Shown: positions 1 to 8,859, numbered from the stretch's first letter. The stretch is DNA of 64,000 nucleotides from CAWIVJ01 sp963839525 (GCA_963839525.1 CAWIVJ010000019.1:1-64000); one strand, 5' to 3'. Translations and numbers: made by a program. The notes: a model not told the origin generated them from the sequence alone.

Positions 1-3000
1 ATGGCAAATACCTCAGAGATGCTAACGGGGATTATGTTATTGACGGTAGCGGAAACAGGATTCCTCTGAATGAGTTCTTGACTGGAACAGGGTTGAATGA
101 TGATATAAGCGGCAATGGCGGAAGTGATTATATGGTCGGCGGAGCCGGTGATGATTATATTATTAATAACAGTTCGGGGAATGTTATGTATGGCGGAAAT
201 GGGAATGATAGATTAACTATTTATGATGGCGGTGATAATAATATAATTGACGGTGGAGAAGGTAATGATATTGTAACTATTCATAGCGGGATTAATAATT
301 TTGCTAATTATAATTTAATAAATTTAGGCAATGGCAATAATAATTTTGATGGCTATGGGGCAGGTAGTCATAATGCAGTCTATGGGGGCGACGGAGATGA
401 TACGATTAATGTCGGGGATGACGGGAGTTATAATTTTATTGATGCAGGTTCAGGAAATAATTATATTAGGGAGGTTAATTATAGTACTATAACAACAGGT
501 TCCGGAGACGATACAATCTATGGCGGTTGGAATTGGAGTAATGATGGATATAATCTAATAAATGCCGGCGAAGGAAATAATTATATTAATAATACTGCAA
601 ATAGCACAATAACAGCGGGCTCTGGGGATGATATTATTGGGTATGATCATCCTGAACATAATTCTGGATATGGCGGAGATAATAATTTAATTTACGCAGG
701 AGCCGGTAATGACCTAATTAATGCAGGAAGCAACAGTAAAGCTTATGCGGGAGATGGAGATGATACTATTAGTATTTTTGGTGTCAACAATAGCTTAGTT
801 GAAGCGGGTGAAGGCAATAATTATATATACATGGATCAAACAACTGGTAATAATACAATAAATGCAAGCGATGGCAATGATACCGTTAAGATTTCTGATG
901 GATATGTTACATGTTATACAGATATAATAAATACAAACGGGGGTGATGATTATATTGAATTGATTGGTGCTTACCATAGCGCAATAAACACTGGTGATGG
1001 TAATGATACAATAAGTACTTCAATTAGTAATGATAATAAAGATAATATAATAAATACCGGCAACGGTGATGATTATATTTTCGCAGACGGGTTTTTCAAT
1101 TCAATTATAGATACAGGAGCAGGAAACGATACCATTACTTCATTAAGCGCTTTAAATACTACAATTGAAAGCGGGGAGGGTGATGATTATATTTCTTTAG
1201 GTGAGGATTTAATAACTGAGGTTACAGTTTCAGGCTCTACTTTTTTAGTTACTGAAAGTTCTGAATTTATAATTTCAGATTCTTCAGGAACAGATACTCT
1301 TGATTTGTCAAAATTGTCAAAAACTTCATGTAGTTTTTTCGTAAGCGGAGATGATTTGGAAATTTACAATAACTCTACCCGATATGAGCCTAATGTTTCT
1401 TTTTTAATAAATATTTTTATCAAAATAAAAAACTGGTTCTCATCAAGTGCGAATAAAATCGAGAATTTTATATTCTCTGAGGGAACAATAACATCAAGTG
1501 AAATTGACGAAATGTTTATATTTGGTGATTCCGGTAATAATAATATAATAGGAACTAGCGGAAATGATAAAATCTATGGTGGAGACGGTAATGATACAAT
1601 AAAAGGAGGAGAGGGCATTGATACTATCTACGGCGGAGCCGGTGACGATGAAATATGGAATAACCCTGAAGTAAATTATTTTTATGGTGGAGAAGGCAAT
1701 GATACATACTATATCAATTCAACTGAAAATATTATTACTGAATACGAGAACGAAGGAACCGATTTAGTAAGTTCAAGTGTTTCACATTATCTTGAGTCCA
1801 ATGTTGAAAATTTAACTCTTACAGGAATCGATAATATTAATGGCTCAGGTAATCAATTAGATAATATTATTATAGGAAATTCAGGCAATAATATTATAGA
1901 TGGGGCTTTTGGCGCAGATACGATGGTAGGCGAAGCCGGTGATGACAATTATTATGTTGATAATATAAATGATATAGTTATTGAAAATCAAAATGAAGGG
2001 GTTGATACAGTTTATTCAACAGTAAGCCATGCATTAAGTAGTAATGTAGAAAATCTTACGTTTATGGGAACTGATAATGTTGATGGTGAAGGCAATGATT
2101 TAGACAATATAATTATAGGAAATTCAGGCAATAATGTTTTGGCTGGTGGTGCAGGTAATGACTCTTTAACCGGCGGATTGGGTTCGGATTCCTTAGTCGG
2201 CGGCAACGGCAACGATACATACATCTTTAACCCCGGTGACGGAAACGACATCATAACCGACTCCTCCGGCACAGATTCAATCCAATTCGGTCAAGGAATT
2301 ACAAAAGACAATATCATCTTCTCAAACAGCGGTGATGATTTAATTATTTCATTTACTGATACAGCTGATTCAATTAGAATTACTCCTCAACAGATTGAAA
2401 ACTTCATCTTCGCCGATGGCTCCGGCTATACATCAAATGAAGTTTTAGATATAGCTTCAAGGAGTGTTTTCGGAACCCAAAACCAGGATACTTTAATCGG
2501 AACTGAATCCGATAACTATATTTACGGACAAGCAGGTAATGATAGCATTTCAGCTGGAGCTGGCAACGACACAATCTACGGCGGCGATGGTAACGATTCA
2601 ATAAGCCCTTCAGCCGGAAATGATTTCATCTATGGCGGTGACGGTAACGACTTGATCTGGCAAAGCTTTGATGATTACATTGCTTATAGCCTTGTGGACG
2701 GCGGTGCCGGTAACGATACCATTTACACTTCACAAGGAAATGATACAGTCTACGGAGGCGCCGGCGATGACTACATAAATGATGGCGGCGGTGATAATAA
2801 CTACTTCTACGGAGGTACCGGAAACGATTTAATCTTCGGCTCCTCAGTTGCAAAAAATAATAACTATTTCTTTAATATAGGCGACGGAAACGACGCAATC
2901 TCCAACCCTATCAGTAGCATAGGAACCGTCTTCTTCGGCGAAGGAATATCAAAAAATAACATTAAATTCGTTGAAGATGGTACAAGCATAATCGCTAAAC

Positions 3001-3647
3001 TTACAGATTCCAACGATTCCTTAAAATTGGCAAGCCAATTGTACGGCAACAGAATCCGTAACCTCATATTCGCCGACGGAACATCCTACACAGCCGCCGA
3101 AATAAAAGCCTTAATTGAAATTGACGGAACAACAGACAATGATTCCTTAAAAGGCTCAATTTACGCCGAAACACTCTATGGATACGCCGGCGATGACACA
3201 ATTAATGCAGGAAACGGCAACGATACCCTCATCGGGGGAGTTGGAACAGATTCGCTCTTGGGCGGAGCAGGCAACGATTTCTACTCCTTCTCCTCCGGCG
3301 ATGGTGATGATGTAATATCAGATTCATCCGGAGTCGACACTTTAACCCTTGATTCAACAGTAAACAAAAGCGATGTAGCAATGTATATGGACTCAAATAA
3401 TAATTTGATAATCGATTACGGAAGTACAGGCGGTCAGGATGTCGTCAATATTCAAAATCAATTAACAAACACAATTGAACAAGTTCAATTAGGCGACGGA
3501 GAGTACATGACGTCAACAGAAATTAACAGTTTAATTCAAAACATGGCAGCATATGCGGCGAATAACAGTATAGAATTCACTGGCATAAGCGATGTGAAAG
3601 ATAACCAAGATTTGATGACCATGGTCGCAAGTGCCTGGCATAGTTAA
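1..3647 (+). CDS. RTX-type calcium-binding repeat exoprotein (5' partial)
   Basis: The reading frame is open from base 3, so the gene enters from the left edge and its true start is not in the window; about 1214 residues are visible. They consist mostly of glycine/aspartate nonapeptide repeats of the GGxGxDxUx type (GGAGDDYI, GGNGNDRL, GGDGNDTI), which in RTX proteins form Ca2+-binding parallel beta-rolls. Degenerate N/D-rich repeats occupy the first half. Two near-duplicate blocks of the type SNVENLTLTG/SNVENLTFMG lie in the middle. The C-terminus (ending ASAWHS-like, MVASAWHS) lacks repeats and could carry an uncleaved type I secretion signal. Export by an ABC/HlyD/TolC system is inferred from the family; no such intact system lies in the window. 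Codon use changes near base 2200 (see findings). A toxin, adhesin or S-layer role cannot be chosen. Confidence 0.88.
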   Translation, partial: GKYLRDANGDYVIDGSGNRIPLNEFLTGTGLNDDISGNGGSDYMVGGAGDDYIINNSSGNVMYGGNGNDRLTIYDGGDNNIIDGGEGNDIVTIHSGINNFANYNLINLGNGNNNFDGYGAGSHNAVYGGDGDDTINVGDDGSYNFIDAGSGNNYIREVNYSTITTGSGDDTIYGGWNWSNDGYNLINAGEGNNYINNTANSTITAGSGDDIIGYDHPEHNSGYGGDNNLIYAGAGNDLINAGSNSKAYAGDGDDTISIFGVNNSLVEAGEGNNYIYMDQTTGNNTINASDGNDTVKISDGYVTCYTDIINTNGGDDYIELIGAYHSAINTGDGNDTISTSISNDNKDNIINTGNGDDYIFADGFFNSIIDTGAGNDTITSLSALNTTIESGEGDDYISLGEDLITEVTVSGSTFLVTESSEFIISDSSGTDTLDLSKLSKTSCSFFVSGDDLEIYNNSTRYEPNVSFLINIFIKIKNWFSSSANKIENFIFSEGTITSSEIDEMFIFGDSGNNNIIGTSGNDKIYGGDGNDTIKGGEGIDTIYGGAGDDEIWNNPEVNYFYGGEGNDTYYINSTENIITEYENEGTDLVSSSVSHYLESNVENLTLTGIDNINGSGNQLDNIIIGNSGNNIIDGAFGADTMVGEAGDDNYYVDNINDIVIENQNEGVDTVYSTVSHALSSNVENLTFMGTDNVDGEGNDLDNIIIGNSGNNVLAGGAGNDSLTGGLGSDSLVGGNGNDTYIFNPGDGNDIITDSSGTDSIQFGQGITKDNIIFSNSGDDLIISFTDTADSIRITPQQIENFIFADGSGYTSNEVLDIASRSVFGTQNQDTLIGTESDNYIYGQAGNDSISAGAGNDTIYGGDGNDSISPSAGNDFIYGGDGNDLIWQSFDDYIAYSLVDGGAGNDTIYTSQGNDTVYGGAGDDYINDGGGDNNYFYGGTGNDLIFGSSVAKNNNYFFNIGDGNDAISNPISSIGTVFFGEGISKNNIKFVEDGTSIIAKLTDSNDSLKLASQLYGNRIRNLIFADGTSYTAAEIKALIEIDGTTDNDSLKGSIYAETLYGYAGDDTINAGNGNDTLIGGVGTDSLLGGAGNDFYSFSSGDGDDVISDSSGVDTLTLDSTVNKSDVAMYMDSNNNLIIDYGSTGGQDVVNIQNQLTNTIEQVQLGDGEYMTSTEINSLIQNMAAYAANNSIEFTGISDVKDNQDLMTMVASAWHS

Positions 3648-3679
3648 AGAGATATAGAGGTAAAGTGAAAAGAATAAAG

Positions 3680-3707
3680 AGGCTTGATTGCTTAAGCAAT
3701 CACGCCT
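3680..3707 (+). terminator. Hairpin after the RTX gene
   Basis: An 18-bp perfect palindrome centred on CTTAAG, extended by GGC/GCC pairs, lies 33 nt after the RTX stop codon. It lacks a clean U-tract, so it may be a weak terminator or an mRNA 3' stabiliser. Confidence 0.45.
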
Positions 3708-3882
3708 TTAGGAATAATAAAAAATTAGCCAATTATTAGTATTTTAATTGATTTTAATCGGCTTTATTTCCCTGATATTAAAAATAAACTCCCTGTTAAT
3801 TTTTTAGGGAATTGGGGGCTTGACAATTTTTATTTTTAAATTTTTGTGCTTATATATAAAAAGTTATAAAAAGGAACGAAGT

Positions 3883-5118
3883 ATGAATATTTTATTTTTA
3901 CATAGAAATTTTCCAGCTCAGTTTAGACATATTTCTGCTGCACTGGCTAATGATTCTGGCAATAATGTTGTTTTTATTACAAATAACAACAAATTGCAAC
4001 TGCCAAATATCAGAAAGGTTTATTACAAGCTAAAAAGAGAAGTCCCTAAAAACTGCCACAGATATTTAAGGTTCTATGAAGAATCAATCATTCATGCGCA
4101 GGCTACCGCTGAGGCTGCATTGGCACTAAAAAATCAGGGGTTTAAACCTGATGTAATCTATGGTCATACTTGGGGGCAAACAATGTTTATGAAAGATATT
4201 TTTCCGGATGTTCCTTTGCTTTGTTATTTTGAATGGTTTTACAATGCGGAGGGATCCGATGTGGATTTCGCAAATAAAAACTTAAATATAGATGAAAGAG
4301 CAAAATTAAGATGTAAAAATTCTCACTTATATGTTGATTTGGATATATGCGATGCAGGTATATGCCCTACTAAATGGCAGAGAAGTCAGTTTCCAAAGAA
4401 ATTTCATAGTAAAATAAAAGTCATACACGATGGCGTGGACACTGATTTTTGTACACCAAATAAAGATGCTAAATTTTTAATCAAAGATAAAAACATTGAA
4501 CTAACAGCAAAAGATGAAGTTATAACCTATGCTACAAGAGGGATGGAAGCTTATAGAGGTTTTCCTGAATTTATGAAAGCTGCAGAAAAGCTTCTCAAAA
4601 AACGTCCGAATCTTCAAATAATAATCGGCGGAGAAGATAGAATATGTTATGGACCACAGCTTGCCAATACAACTTATAAAACAATGATGCTGAAACAGTT
4701 GGATTTAGATATGAATAGAATCCATTTTGTCGGAGGATTACCGTTTAATGAATATATTAAATTATTACAAATAACTTCAGCTCATGTTTATCTTACATAT
4801 CCATTTGTACTTTCTTGGTCATTATTGGATGCAATGGCTTGTGGTTGTCCTATTATTGCATCTGATACTCCTCCTGTTCTTGAATTTATGAAAGATAACG
4901 TAAATGGGTTATTATTTGACTTTTTTAATGTTGACGAACAGGTTGAAAAAATCGAATATGCTCTTGGTAATAAGGATAAAATTGAAAAGTTGAGACATAA
5001 TGCACGAAAAACCATTGTTGATAATTATGCATTAAAAGACCTTTTACCAGAACACATTGAATATGTTAAAAAATTAGCACTGAAAAATGAGGAAAAGACT
5101 AAGGCGTTAGCTAATTAA
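3883..5118 (+). CDS. Glycosyltransferase family 4 (GT-B fold)
   Basis: 411 residues. The start chosen is the ATG preceded by AAGGAA; an upstream in-frame TTG is the first three bases of a TTGACA box and is not used. The N-terminus (MNILFLHRNFPAQFRH) is typical of a GT4 subfamily. The C-terminal domain has VIHDGVDTDFCTP and the donor-sugar binding E-x7-E-type region around LLDAMACGCPIIASDTPP. It should transfer a nucleotide-activated hexose to a surface glycan in the cytoplasm; donor and acceptor are unknown. It follows the RTX gene by 235 nt and meets the next gene tail to tail with an 8-nt overlap. A 24-residue piece of a close paralogue (residues VPKNCHRYL onward) is found again in a remnant near 29.3 kb. 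Confidence 0.85.
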   Translation: MNILFLHRNFPAQFRHISAALANDSGNNVVFITNNNKLQLPNIRKVYYKLKREVPKNCHRYLRFYEESIIHAQATAEAALALKNQGFKPDVIYGHTWGQTMFMKDIFPDVPLLCYFEWFYNAEGSDVDFANKNLNIDERAKLRCKNSHLYVDLDICDAGICPTKWQRSQFPKKFHSKIKVIHDGVDTDFCTPNKDAKFLIKDKNIELTAKDEVITYATRGMEAYRGFPEFMKAAEKLLKKRPNLQIIIGGEDRICYGPQLANTTYKTMMLKQLDLDMNRIHFVGGLPFNEYIKLLQITSAHVYLTYPFVLSWSLLDAMACGCPIIASDTPPVLEFMKDNVNGLLFDFFNVDEQVEKIEYALGNKDKIEKLRHNARKTIVDNYALKDLLPEHIEYVKKLALKNEEKTKALAN

Positions 5119-5971
5119 TTTTTACTTCATTACCTATAAGGCTTATAAAAGAACTCCCAAAATGTTGTATTTCAAGAAAATTAGCATTTTGTGCTGTAGG
5201 TTTATATATCCTAAATGTTTTCATAATCCCTAAAGTTGCTGAACTTTCCAATGGCGAGATAAATCCTGCATCCATATCAAGGAAATGCTCTTGACTAACC
5301 CAATTTTCCATCTGTTCTTGGGTTAAAAAATAACACCCTGAATGTGGGTTCAAAGGTCTTTGAAAAACTACATTCTGATTCAAAAATTTGCAATGAAGAT
5401 GCGAAAACTCACTTACGTCTTGATACTTTTTTGTTGCACGAGGGTTAATATCTCCATCAACGTAGGCTTTTAAAACTTTTCCTCTGGACGATGTTTCATA
5501 TCGGTTGGGCTGTAATAGGTTTATGCTTTGCGTTCCTTTATTGAACCAATTTAGTTTTTCAAAAAAGAGGGAGTCATTAATGATTAAATCATCTTCTATA
5601 AAGCAGTAATAATCGTATTTGCCGAGATTTTCTTTTAATATTTTTTGGCATTTAAAGCCGAGCATTTTTGGATTTTCTAATTCTGAATTATGCTGTGTGT
5701 AGAAATTTTGAGGGAGGTTAAGGTGTTCTAGGACATGTTTTTGATTAGCTGTGCAAATAACAATGTCAATTTCGTGTGTGGAATTTTGATTAACAAGAAC
5801 GGTGTTTTTGTCCTTTATGTTAATTATACACTGTGAATTACCGAACAATGTATACAGATTAAATAAGCAAGATGAAAGGGCTCTAATTCTTGGCGTTGGG
5901 TCTTTTCGCCCCGAACCATGTTTATCATTATTTGCATTGTAATAATGCGGTATAGTTATAAGGATTTTCAT
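5111..5971 (-). CDS. Putative GT-A type glycosyltransferase, unassigned family
   Basis: 286 residues. A likely nucleotide-sugar/metal binding acidic motif is seen in YCFIEDDLIINDS (around residue 125), flanked by hydrophobic strand-like segments; this resembles GT-A enzymes. No signal peptide or membrane segment is visible, so a cytoplasmic enzyme is expected. No Shine-Dalgarno sequence precedes the ATG. The gene converges on the GT4 gene with 8 shared bases. I do not recognise a named family, and the glycosyltransferase call rests on the acidic motif and the neighbour. Confidence 0.5.
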   Translation of the reverse strand: MKILITIPHYYNANNDKHGSGRKDPTPRIRALSSCLFNLYTLFGNSQCIINIKDKNTVLVNQNSTHEIDIVICTANQKHVLEHLNLPQNFYTQHNSELENPKMLGFKCQKILKENLGKYDYYCFIEDDLIINDSLFFEKLNWFNKGTQSINLLQPNRYETSSRGKVLKAYVDGDINPRATKKYQDVSEFSHLHCKFLNQNVVFQRPLNPHSGCYFLTQEQMENWVSQEHFLDMDAGFISPLESSATLGIMKTFRIYKPTAQNANFLEIQHFGSSFISLIGNEVKIN

Positions 5972-6064
5972 AGATAGAAATTAGCACAAAATATTTCATT
6001 GAGCAATATTAATATTTGTTAAATTAGTCTCAAAATATGGATGCCGTAAGCATTGACTTTGAAC

Positions 6065-6094
6065 GTACTTTAGTACATATTACCCAGTTGGGTA
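6065..6094. promoter_or_regulatory. Two adjacent perfect palindromes upstream of the kelch-like gene
   Basis: GTACTTTAGTAC (6065-6076) and TACCCAGTTGGGTA (6081-6094) are perfect inverted repeats with 2-nt centres, their starts 16 nt apart. They sit between two divergent genes and could be operator sites; no regulator is identified. Confidence 0.35.
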
Positions 6095-6123
6095 TATTTA
6101 CTTTTTATATTTCCATAATAAAC

Positions 6124-6151
6124 TTGAATAAAGATTGGAATTTTGTATCTA
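6124..6151 (+). promoter_or_regulatory. Putative sigma-70 promoter of the kelch-like gene
   Basis: TTGAAT, 16-nt spacer, TATCTA, about 24 nt before the ATG, with an AGGGA ribosome site in between. Weak but well placed. Confidence 0.4.
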
Positions 6152-6174
6152 AACTTATGTTTTAGGGATAATTA

Positions 6175-6543
6175 ATGGAAATACAAATTAAGAAAAGAAT
6201 TATATCTTTTGCGATAATAATATTAACATTTTTTGTTTTTTTGTTACCAGCGAAAGCATTTGATTTAAATGTTTTTCAGAAAAATAATGAAGGATATTTT
6301 CAAAAGATTCATAGCGATTTTCCAGTTTATGGAAATGCTGTTAAATTAAAAGACGGTAGAGTATTAATAACCGGTGGACAAAAAGATATTGAAAAACATA
6401 CGCTGGGAGGCAAAGTAAAGCCTATCCTTGAAGCGGAAATTTTTGATCCTATTATTAAAAAATCTAAATTAATTAGTCGAATGAATTATCCAAAAATTGT
6501 TCATGATACTTTACCTCTAAATGATCCCAAGCAGCATCGTTAG
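6175..6543 (+). pseudogene. Kelch/galactose-oxidase-like secreted protein, truncated
   Basis: 122 codons. An N-terminal signal peptide is clear (KKR, then about 17 hydrophobic residues, then PAKA cleavage site). It is followed by one kelch-like blade (AVKLKDGRVLITGG ... AEIFDP) and the start of a second (HDTLPLND). Intact family members carry five to seven blades and are two to four times longer. The ORF stops where the DNA changes to a reverse-strand integrase fragment, so the last dozen residues are not native. A short secreted product could still be made, because promoter, ribosome site and signal peptide are intact. Confidence 0.6.
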
Positions 6544-6664
6544 GATTTATAAATACATAATCAAGTTTTGGATGTTTGTGTTCTTTTAATTTTAGCGGTT
6601 CGTCCATCAATTTTTTATAAATAGGAATCTTTCTTGTTTTGCCTGATTTTGTTTCAAGCAGTTC
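6507..6664 (-). pseudogene. Tyrosine recombinase (phage integrase) fragment
   Basis: The minus strand encodes about 52 codons without a stop: LLETKSGKTRKIPIYKKLMD followed by a stretch containing HPKLDYVFINPND. The T-K-(S/T)-G-K-x-R-x-I-P-(I/L) motif is typical of the catalytic domain of tyrosine recombinases between the first catalytic Arg and the HxxR box. A stop codon lies directly upstream, and the HxxR and Tyr parts are missing. The exact left boundary (6510-6530) is uncertain because both reading directions look plausible there. The fragment abuts and truncates the kelch-like gene, and marks an old mobile-element junction. Confidence 0.7.
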
Positions 6665-6762
6665 TTATAATTAAAGCTGCTTAAAGAGATTTAAGTAAAG
6701 ATTAATAAAAGCGAGTGCTGAATTGTATTTGTGCTTAAAATTCATTATATAATTTACTTACA

Positions 6763-6792
6763 TTGACAATTTCTACTTAAACGTTATAAAAT
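6763..6792 (+). promoter_or_regulatory. folK promoter, leaderless configuration
   Basis: TTGACA, 16-nt spacer, TATAAA (or 18-nt spacer, TAAAAT). Only 7-9 nt separate the -10 box from the ATG, and no Shine-Dalgarno fits, so the mRNA should start at or within 3 nt of the start codon. Confidence 0.7.
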
Positions 6793-6799
6793 AAAAATT

Positions 6800-7309
6800 A
6801 TGGCTATAGTATATTTATGTTTAGGTTCAAATAAGGGAGATAGAGTTGGCTATATTCAACAAGCAACAAGTCTTTTAAGTGCAGTCAAAGATACTAAGAT
6901 AATAATGACGTCTTCTTTATACGAAACTCAACCATGGCTTGGAAAAGAAACAACATGGTTTGTTAACGCGGTTATTGAAATCAAAACATCTCTTCCTGCT
7001 CAAGAATTATTGGCAGAATGTTTAAGAATTGAAAAACAATTAGGGAGAAGCAGAGAAAAAGAAGAACGATTCGGTGATAGAACAATTGACATTGATATTC
7101 TTTTTTATGATAAAGAAATTATAGAAGAAGGAAACTTACAAATCCCTCACAAGTACTTATACCAGCGAGCTTTTGTGCTTGTTCCGTTTTTGGAAATTAA
7201 TCCCGATTTTGTCCATCCTGAGCTTAACAAAAGTATTGCGGAGCTTTATGAAGAACTTGAAAATCCTGAAATGGTTTACCTTTACGGAACAAGAATAGAT
7301 GGACTTTAA
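6800..7309 (+). CDS. folK: 2-amino-4-hydroxy-6-hydroxymethyldihydropteridine pyrophosphokinase
   Basis: 169 residues, full family length. It transfers pyrophosphate from ATP to the pterin in tetrahydrofolate synthesis. The N-terminal LCLGSNKGDR, the ETQPW and FVNAV segments, and the RxxRWGxRxIDxDIL-type signature (RFGDRTIDIDILFYD) are all present, as is the IPHKYLYQRAFVLVPFLEI block. The ATG start has a strong promoter 7-9 nt upstream, suggesting a leaderless transcript. The 3' end overlaps the next gene by 11 nt, so the two are probably cotranscribed although functionally unrelated. Confidence 0.95.
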   Translation: MAIVYLCLGSNKGDRVGYIQQATSLLSAVKDTKIIMTSSLYETQPWLGKETTWFVNAVIEIKTSLPAQELLAECLRIEKQLGRSREKEERFGDRTIDIDILFYDKEIIEEGNLQIPHKYLYQRAFVLVPFLEINPDFVHPELNKSIAELYEELENPEMVYLYGTRIDGL

Positions 7310-8570
7310 TAAAAAATCAGTTGCAATAATAGGTTCAGGACCTGCAGGATGCATGTGCGCTTATTTTGAATCCAAGAATAATAACGTTACTCTGTTTGAT
7401 TTTGCACCGCCTTTACATACTTTGATTTACACGGGCGGAGGTAGGTGTAATCTGGCTTATGCAGAATACGATTTTAAAGAATTGGCGAAATTTTACCCCA
7501 GAGGCGAAAAGTTTTTATATTCGGTTTTTTCAAAATTTTCTACCATTGATACAATTAATTTTTTTAAAGAAATAGGTGTGGAAACTTACGTACAAGATGA
7601 TTTAAGGATTTTCCCAATTTCAAACAGCGCAAAAGATATCAAAGAAAAGTTTTTAAAAAGTCTTACGGATTGCAAGTTCAAAAAAGAAAGGGTTTTAAAA
7701 GTTAAGTCTTTAGCTGAAAGTCATGATAAACTCGTTTCAGCATCTAACAAAATTGCGCTCACCGAAAAGATCCCGAAACAAGTTCGTGATGACGAAAATA
7801 AGAAAGATAATTATAGATTTTTACTGAAAACCGGTAAAAACAGTTATACTTTCGATAAAATTGTAATTGCGACAGGCGGTCATTCCGGTTTTTCTCTCGC
7901 CGAAAATTTTGGACACAGAATCATTACGCCTAAACCCGCTTTAACAGGTTTAATTACAGCTGAAAATTTTAAACCGATTCAAGGAATCAGCTTAAAAAAC
8001 ATTAAAGCGGAAATTTTTTTCTTTGGAAAAAAATTTCCGCTTGTCCAAGACGACATGATTTTTACACATGAAGGAATTTCAGGTCCTTTAGCTTATAAGA
8101 TTTCTTCAATTTGTGCAAGATTGGGTTACAACAAGGAAAATCCTATTAAAATTAAGCTAAATTTATTACAAAAAGAAATTAATTTACAGGATATGTTAAA
8201 TTCTAACCCAAAGAAAACTGTTAAGAATTTAATCTCGGAATTTATTCCGAAATCTTTGGCTGATTATATTCTAAAAACAAATCAAATTAATTCGGATTTA
8301 AAATGTTACGAAGTCAACGGAGTAACACGTGATTTAATACTAAAAAATTTAAAAGAGTTCCAAATTAACGTAATATCACCGGCAAAAGAAGGGGAAATTG
8401 TTACATCAGGAGGGGTTTGTTTAGATGAAATAAATCCAAAAACAATGCAGTCAAAATTAGTTGAAGGTCTTTTCTTTTGTGGGGAAGTAATTGATGTAGA
8501 CGGATTTTGCGGAGGGTTTAACCTGCAAAATTGCTGGTCAACAGGATTTGTTGCGGGAGGATGTTTATAA
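7299..8570 (+). CDS. BaiN/HI0933-family NAD(P)/FAD-dependent oxidoreductase
   Basis: 423 residues, cytoplasmic flavoprotein of the HI0933/BaiN family (Pfam PF03486). Visible motifs: the Rossmann AIIGSGPAGCMCA near residue 10, the family signature TGGGRCNL near residue 46, ATGGHSGFS, FTHEGISGP, and the C-terminal FAD motif GEVIDVDGFCGGFNLQNCW. The physiological substrate is unknown in most members; BaiN itself acts in bile acid 7-dehydroxylation, which should not be assumed here. A stretch of about 25 residues (SHDKLVSASN to IPKQVRDDE) is encoded by an inserted palindromic repeat (7720-7793) and is not native to the family. The start overlaps folK by 11 nt. Confidence 0.9.
   Translation: MDFNKKSVAIIGSGPAGCMCAYFESKNNNVTLFDFAPPLHTLIYTGGGRCNLAYAEYDFKELAKFYPRGEKFLYSVFSKFSTIDTINFFKEIGVETYVQDDLRIFPISNSAKDIKEKFLKSLTDCKFKKERVLKVKSLAESHDKLVSASNKIALTEKIPKQVRDDENKKDNYRFLLKTGKNSYTFDKIVIATGGHSGFSLAENFGHRIITPKPALTGLITAENFKPIQGISLKNIKAEIFFFGKKFPLVQDDMIFTHEGISGPLAYKISSICARLGYNKENPIKIKLNLLQKEINLQDMLNSNPKKTVKNLISEFIPKSLADYILKTNQINSDLKCYEVNGVTRDLILKNLKEFQINVISPAKEGEIVTSGGVCLDEINPKTMQSKLVEGLFFCGEVIDVDGFCGGFNLQNCWSTGFVAGGCL
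7720..7793. repeat. Palindromic dispersed repeat inserted in-frame in a coding sequence
   Basis: The left arm GTCATGATAAACTCGTTTCA (7720 on) and the right arm ending GTTCGTGATGAC (7793) are imperfect inverted copies of the GTCATCCTGAACTTGTTTCA-type element that also occurs at 61.9 kb and, in part, at 24.5 kb. Here it is read through as protein in the flavoprotein gene. Confidence 0.75.
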
Positions 8571-8579
8571 ATAAGCTTG

Positions 8580-8819
8580 TTATGAATCACCGCCCGATGT
8601 AACTTCTGAGCATACGCCGTCTGCTTCATTATAGGTAGCACCGACACTTTCACAATACTTCGTCATTGCATTTTCAGCAGATTTGTTTACTGCAGTATCA
8701 GCTTGATTTCCAATTTTATTTATTGACGTACTAAATTTCCCTAATATTGTAACAGCAACAACAGCTACCAGTGCTAAAATTAAACCGTATTCAATAAGAG
8801 ATTGAGCTTTCTTTTTCAT
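8580..8819 (-). CDS. Flp/Fap-type pilin-like protein
   Basis: 79 residues. The N-terminus MKKKAQSLIEYGLILALVAV has the short basic leader, Glu-Tyr pair and hydrophobic helix of class IVb Flp pilins (Pfam PF04964-like). The rest is small, polar and ends in a Cys-containing loop (CESVGATYNEADGVC) that could form a disulfide. Flp pilins are cleaved by a TadV-like peptidase and assembled by Tad systems; no tad genes are in the window, although a degenerate GspE-like ATPase and a separate prepilin are. The gene has its own strong promoter and is monocistronic. It converges on the flavoprotein gene with 9 nt between them. Confidence 0.82.
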   Translation of the reverse strand: MKKKAQSLIEYGLILALVAVVAVTILGKFSTSINKIGNQADTAVNKSAENAMTKYCESVGATYNEADGVCSEVTSGGDS

Positions 8820-8859
8820 GTTTTTCCTTCAACCTTTTTTATTTGTAATTACGCTTAGT

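Noticed and set aside
78..80. TTG as the start of the RTX gene
   Set aside because: The frame stays open back to base 3 with repeat-like sequence, so the gene starts outside the window.
795..3067. Several minus-strand ORFs of 60-86 codons inside the RTX gene, some Arg/His/Tyr-rich
   Set aside because: They are mirror products of the G/D/N repeat codons, have no ribosome sites and no family features.
100..3300. Possible CRISPR-like or tandem DNA repeat array
   Set aside because: The periodicity is protein-level (RTX nonapeptides) with degenerate DNA; no constant repeats and unique spacers.
3820..3882. TTG start extending the GT4 gene by 21 codons
   Set aside because: The TTG is part of a TTGACA box, and the ATG at 3883 has a good ribosome site and matches the family N-terminus.
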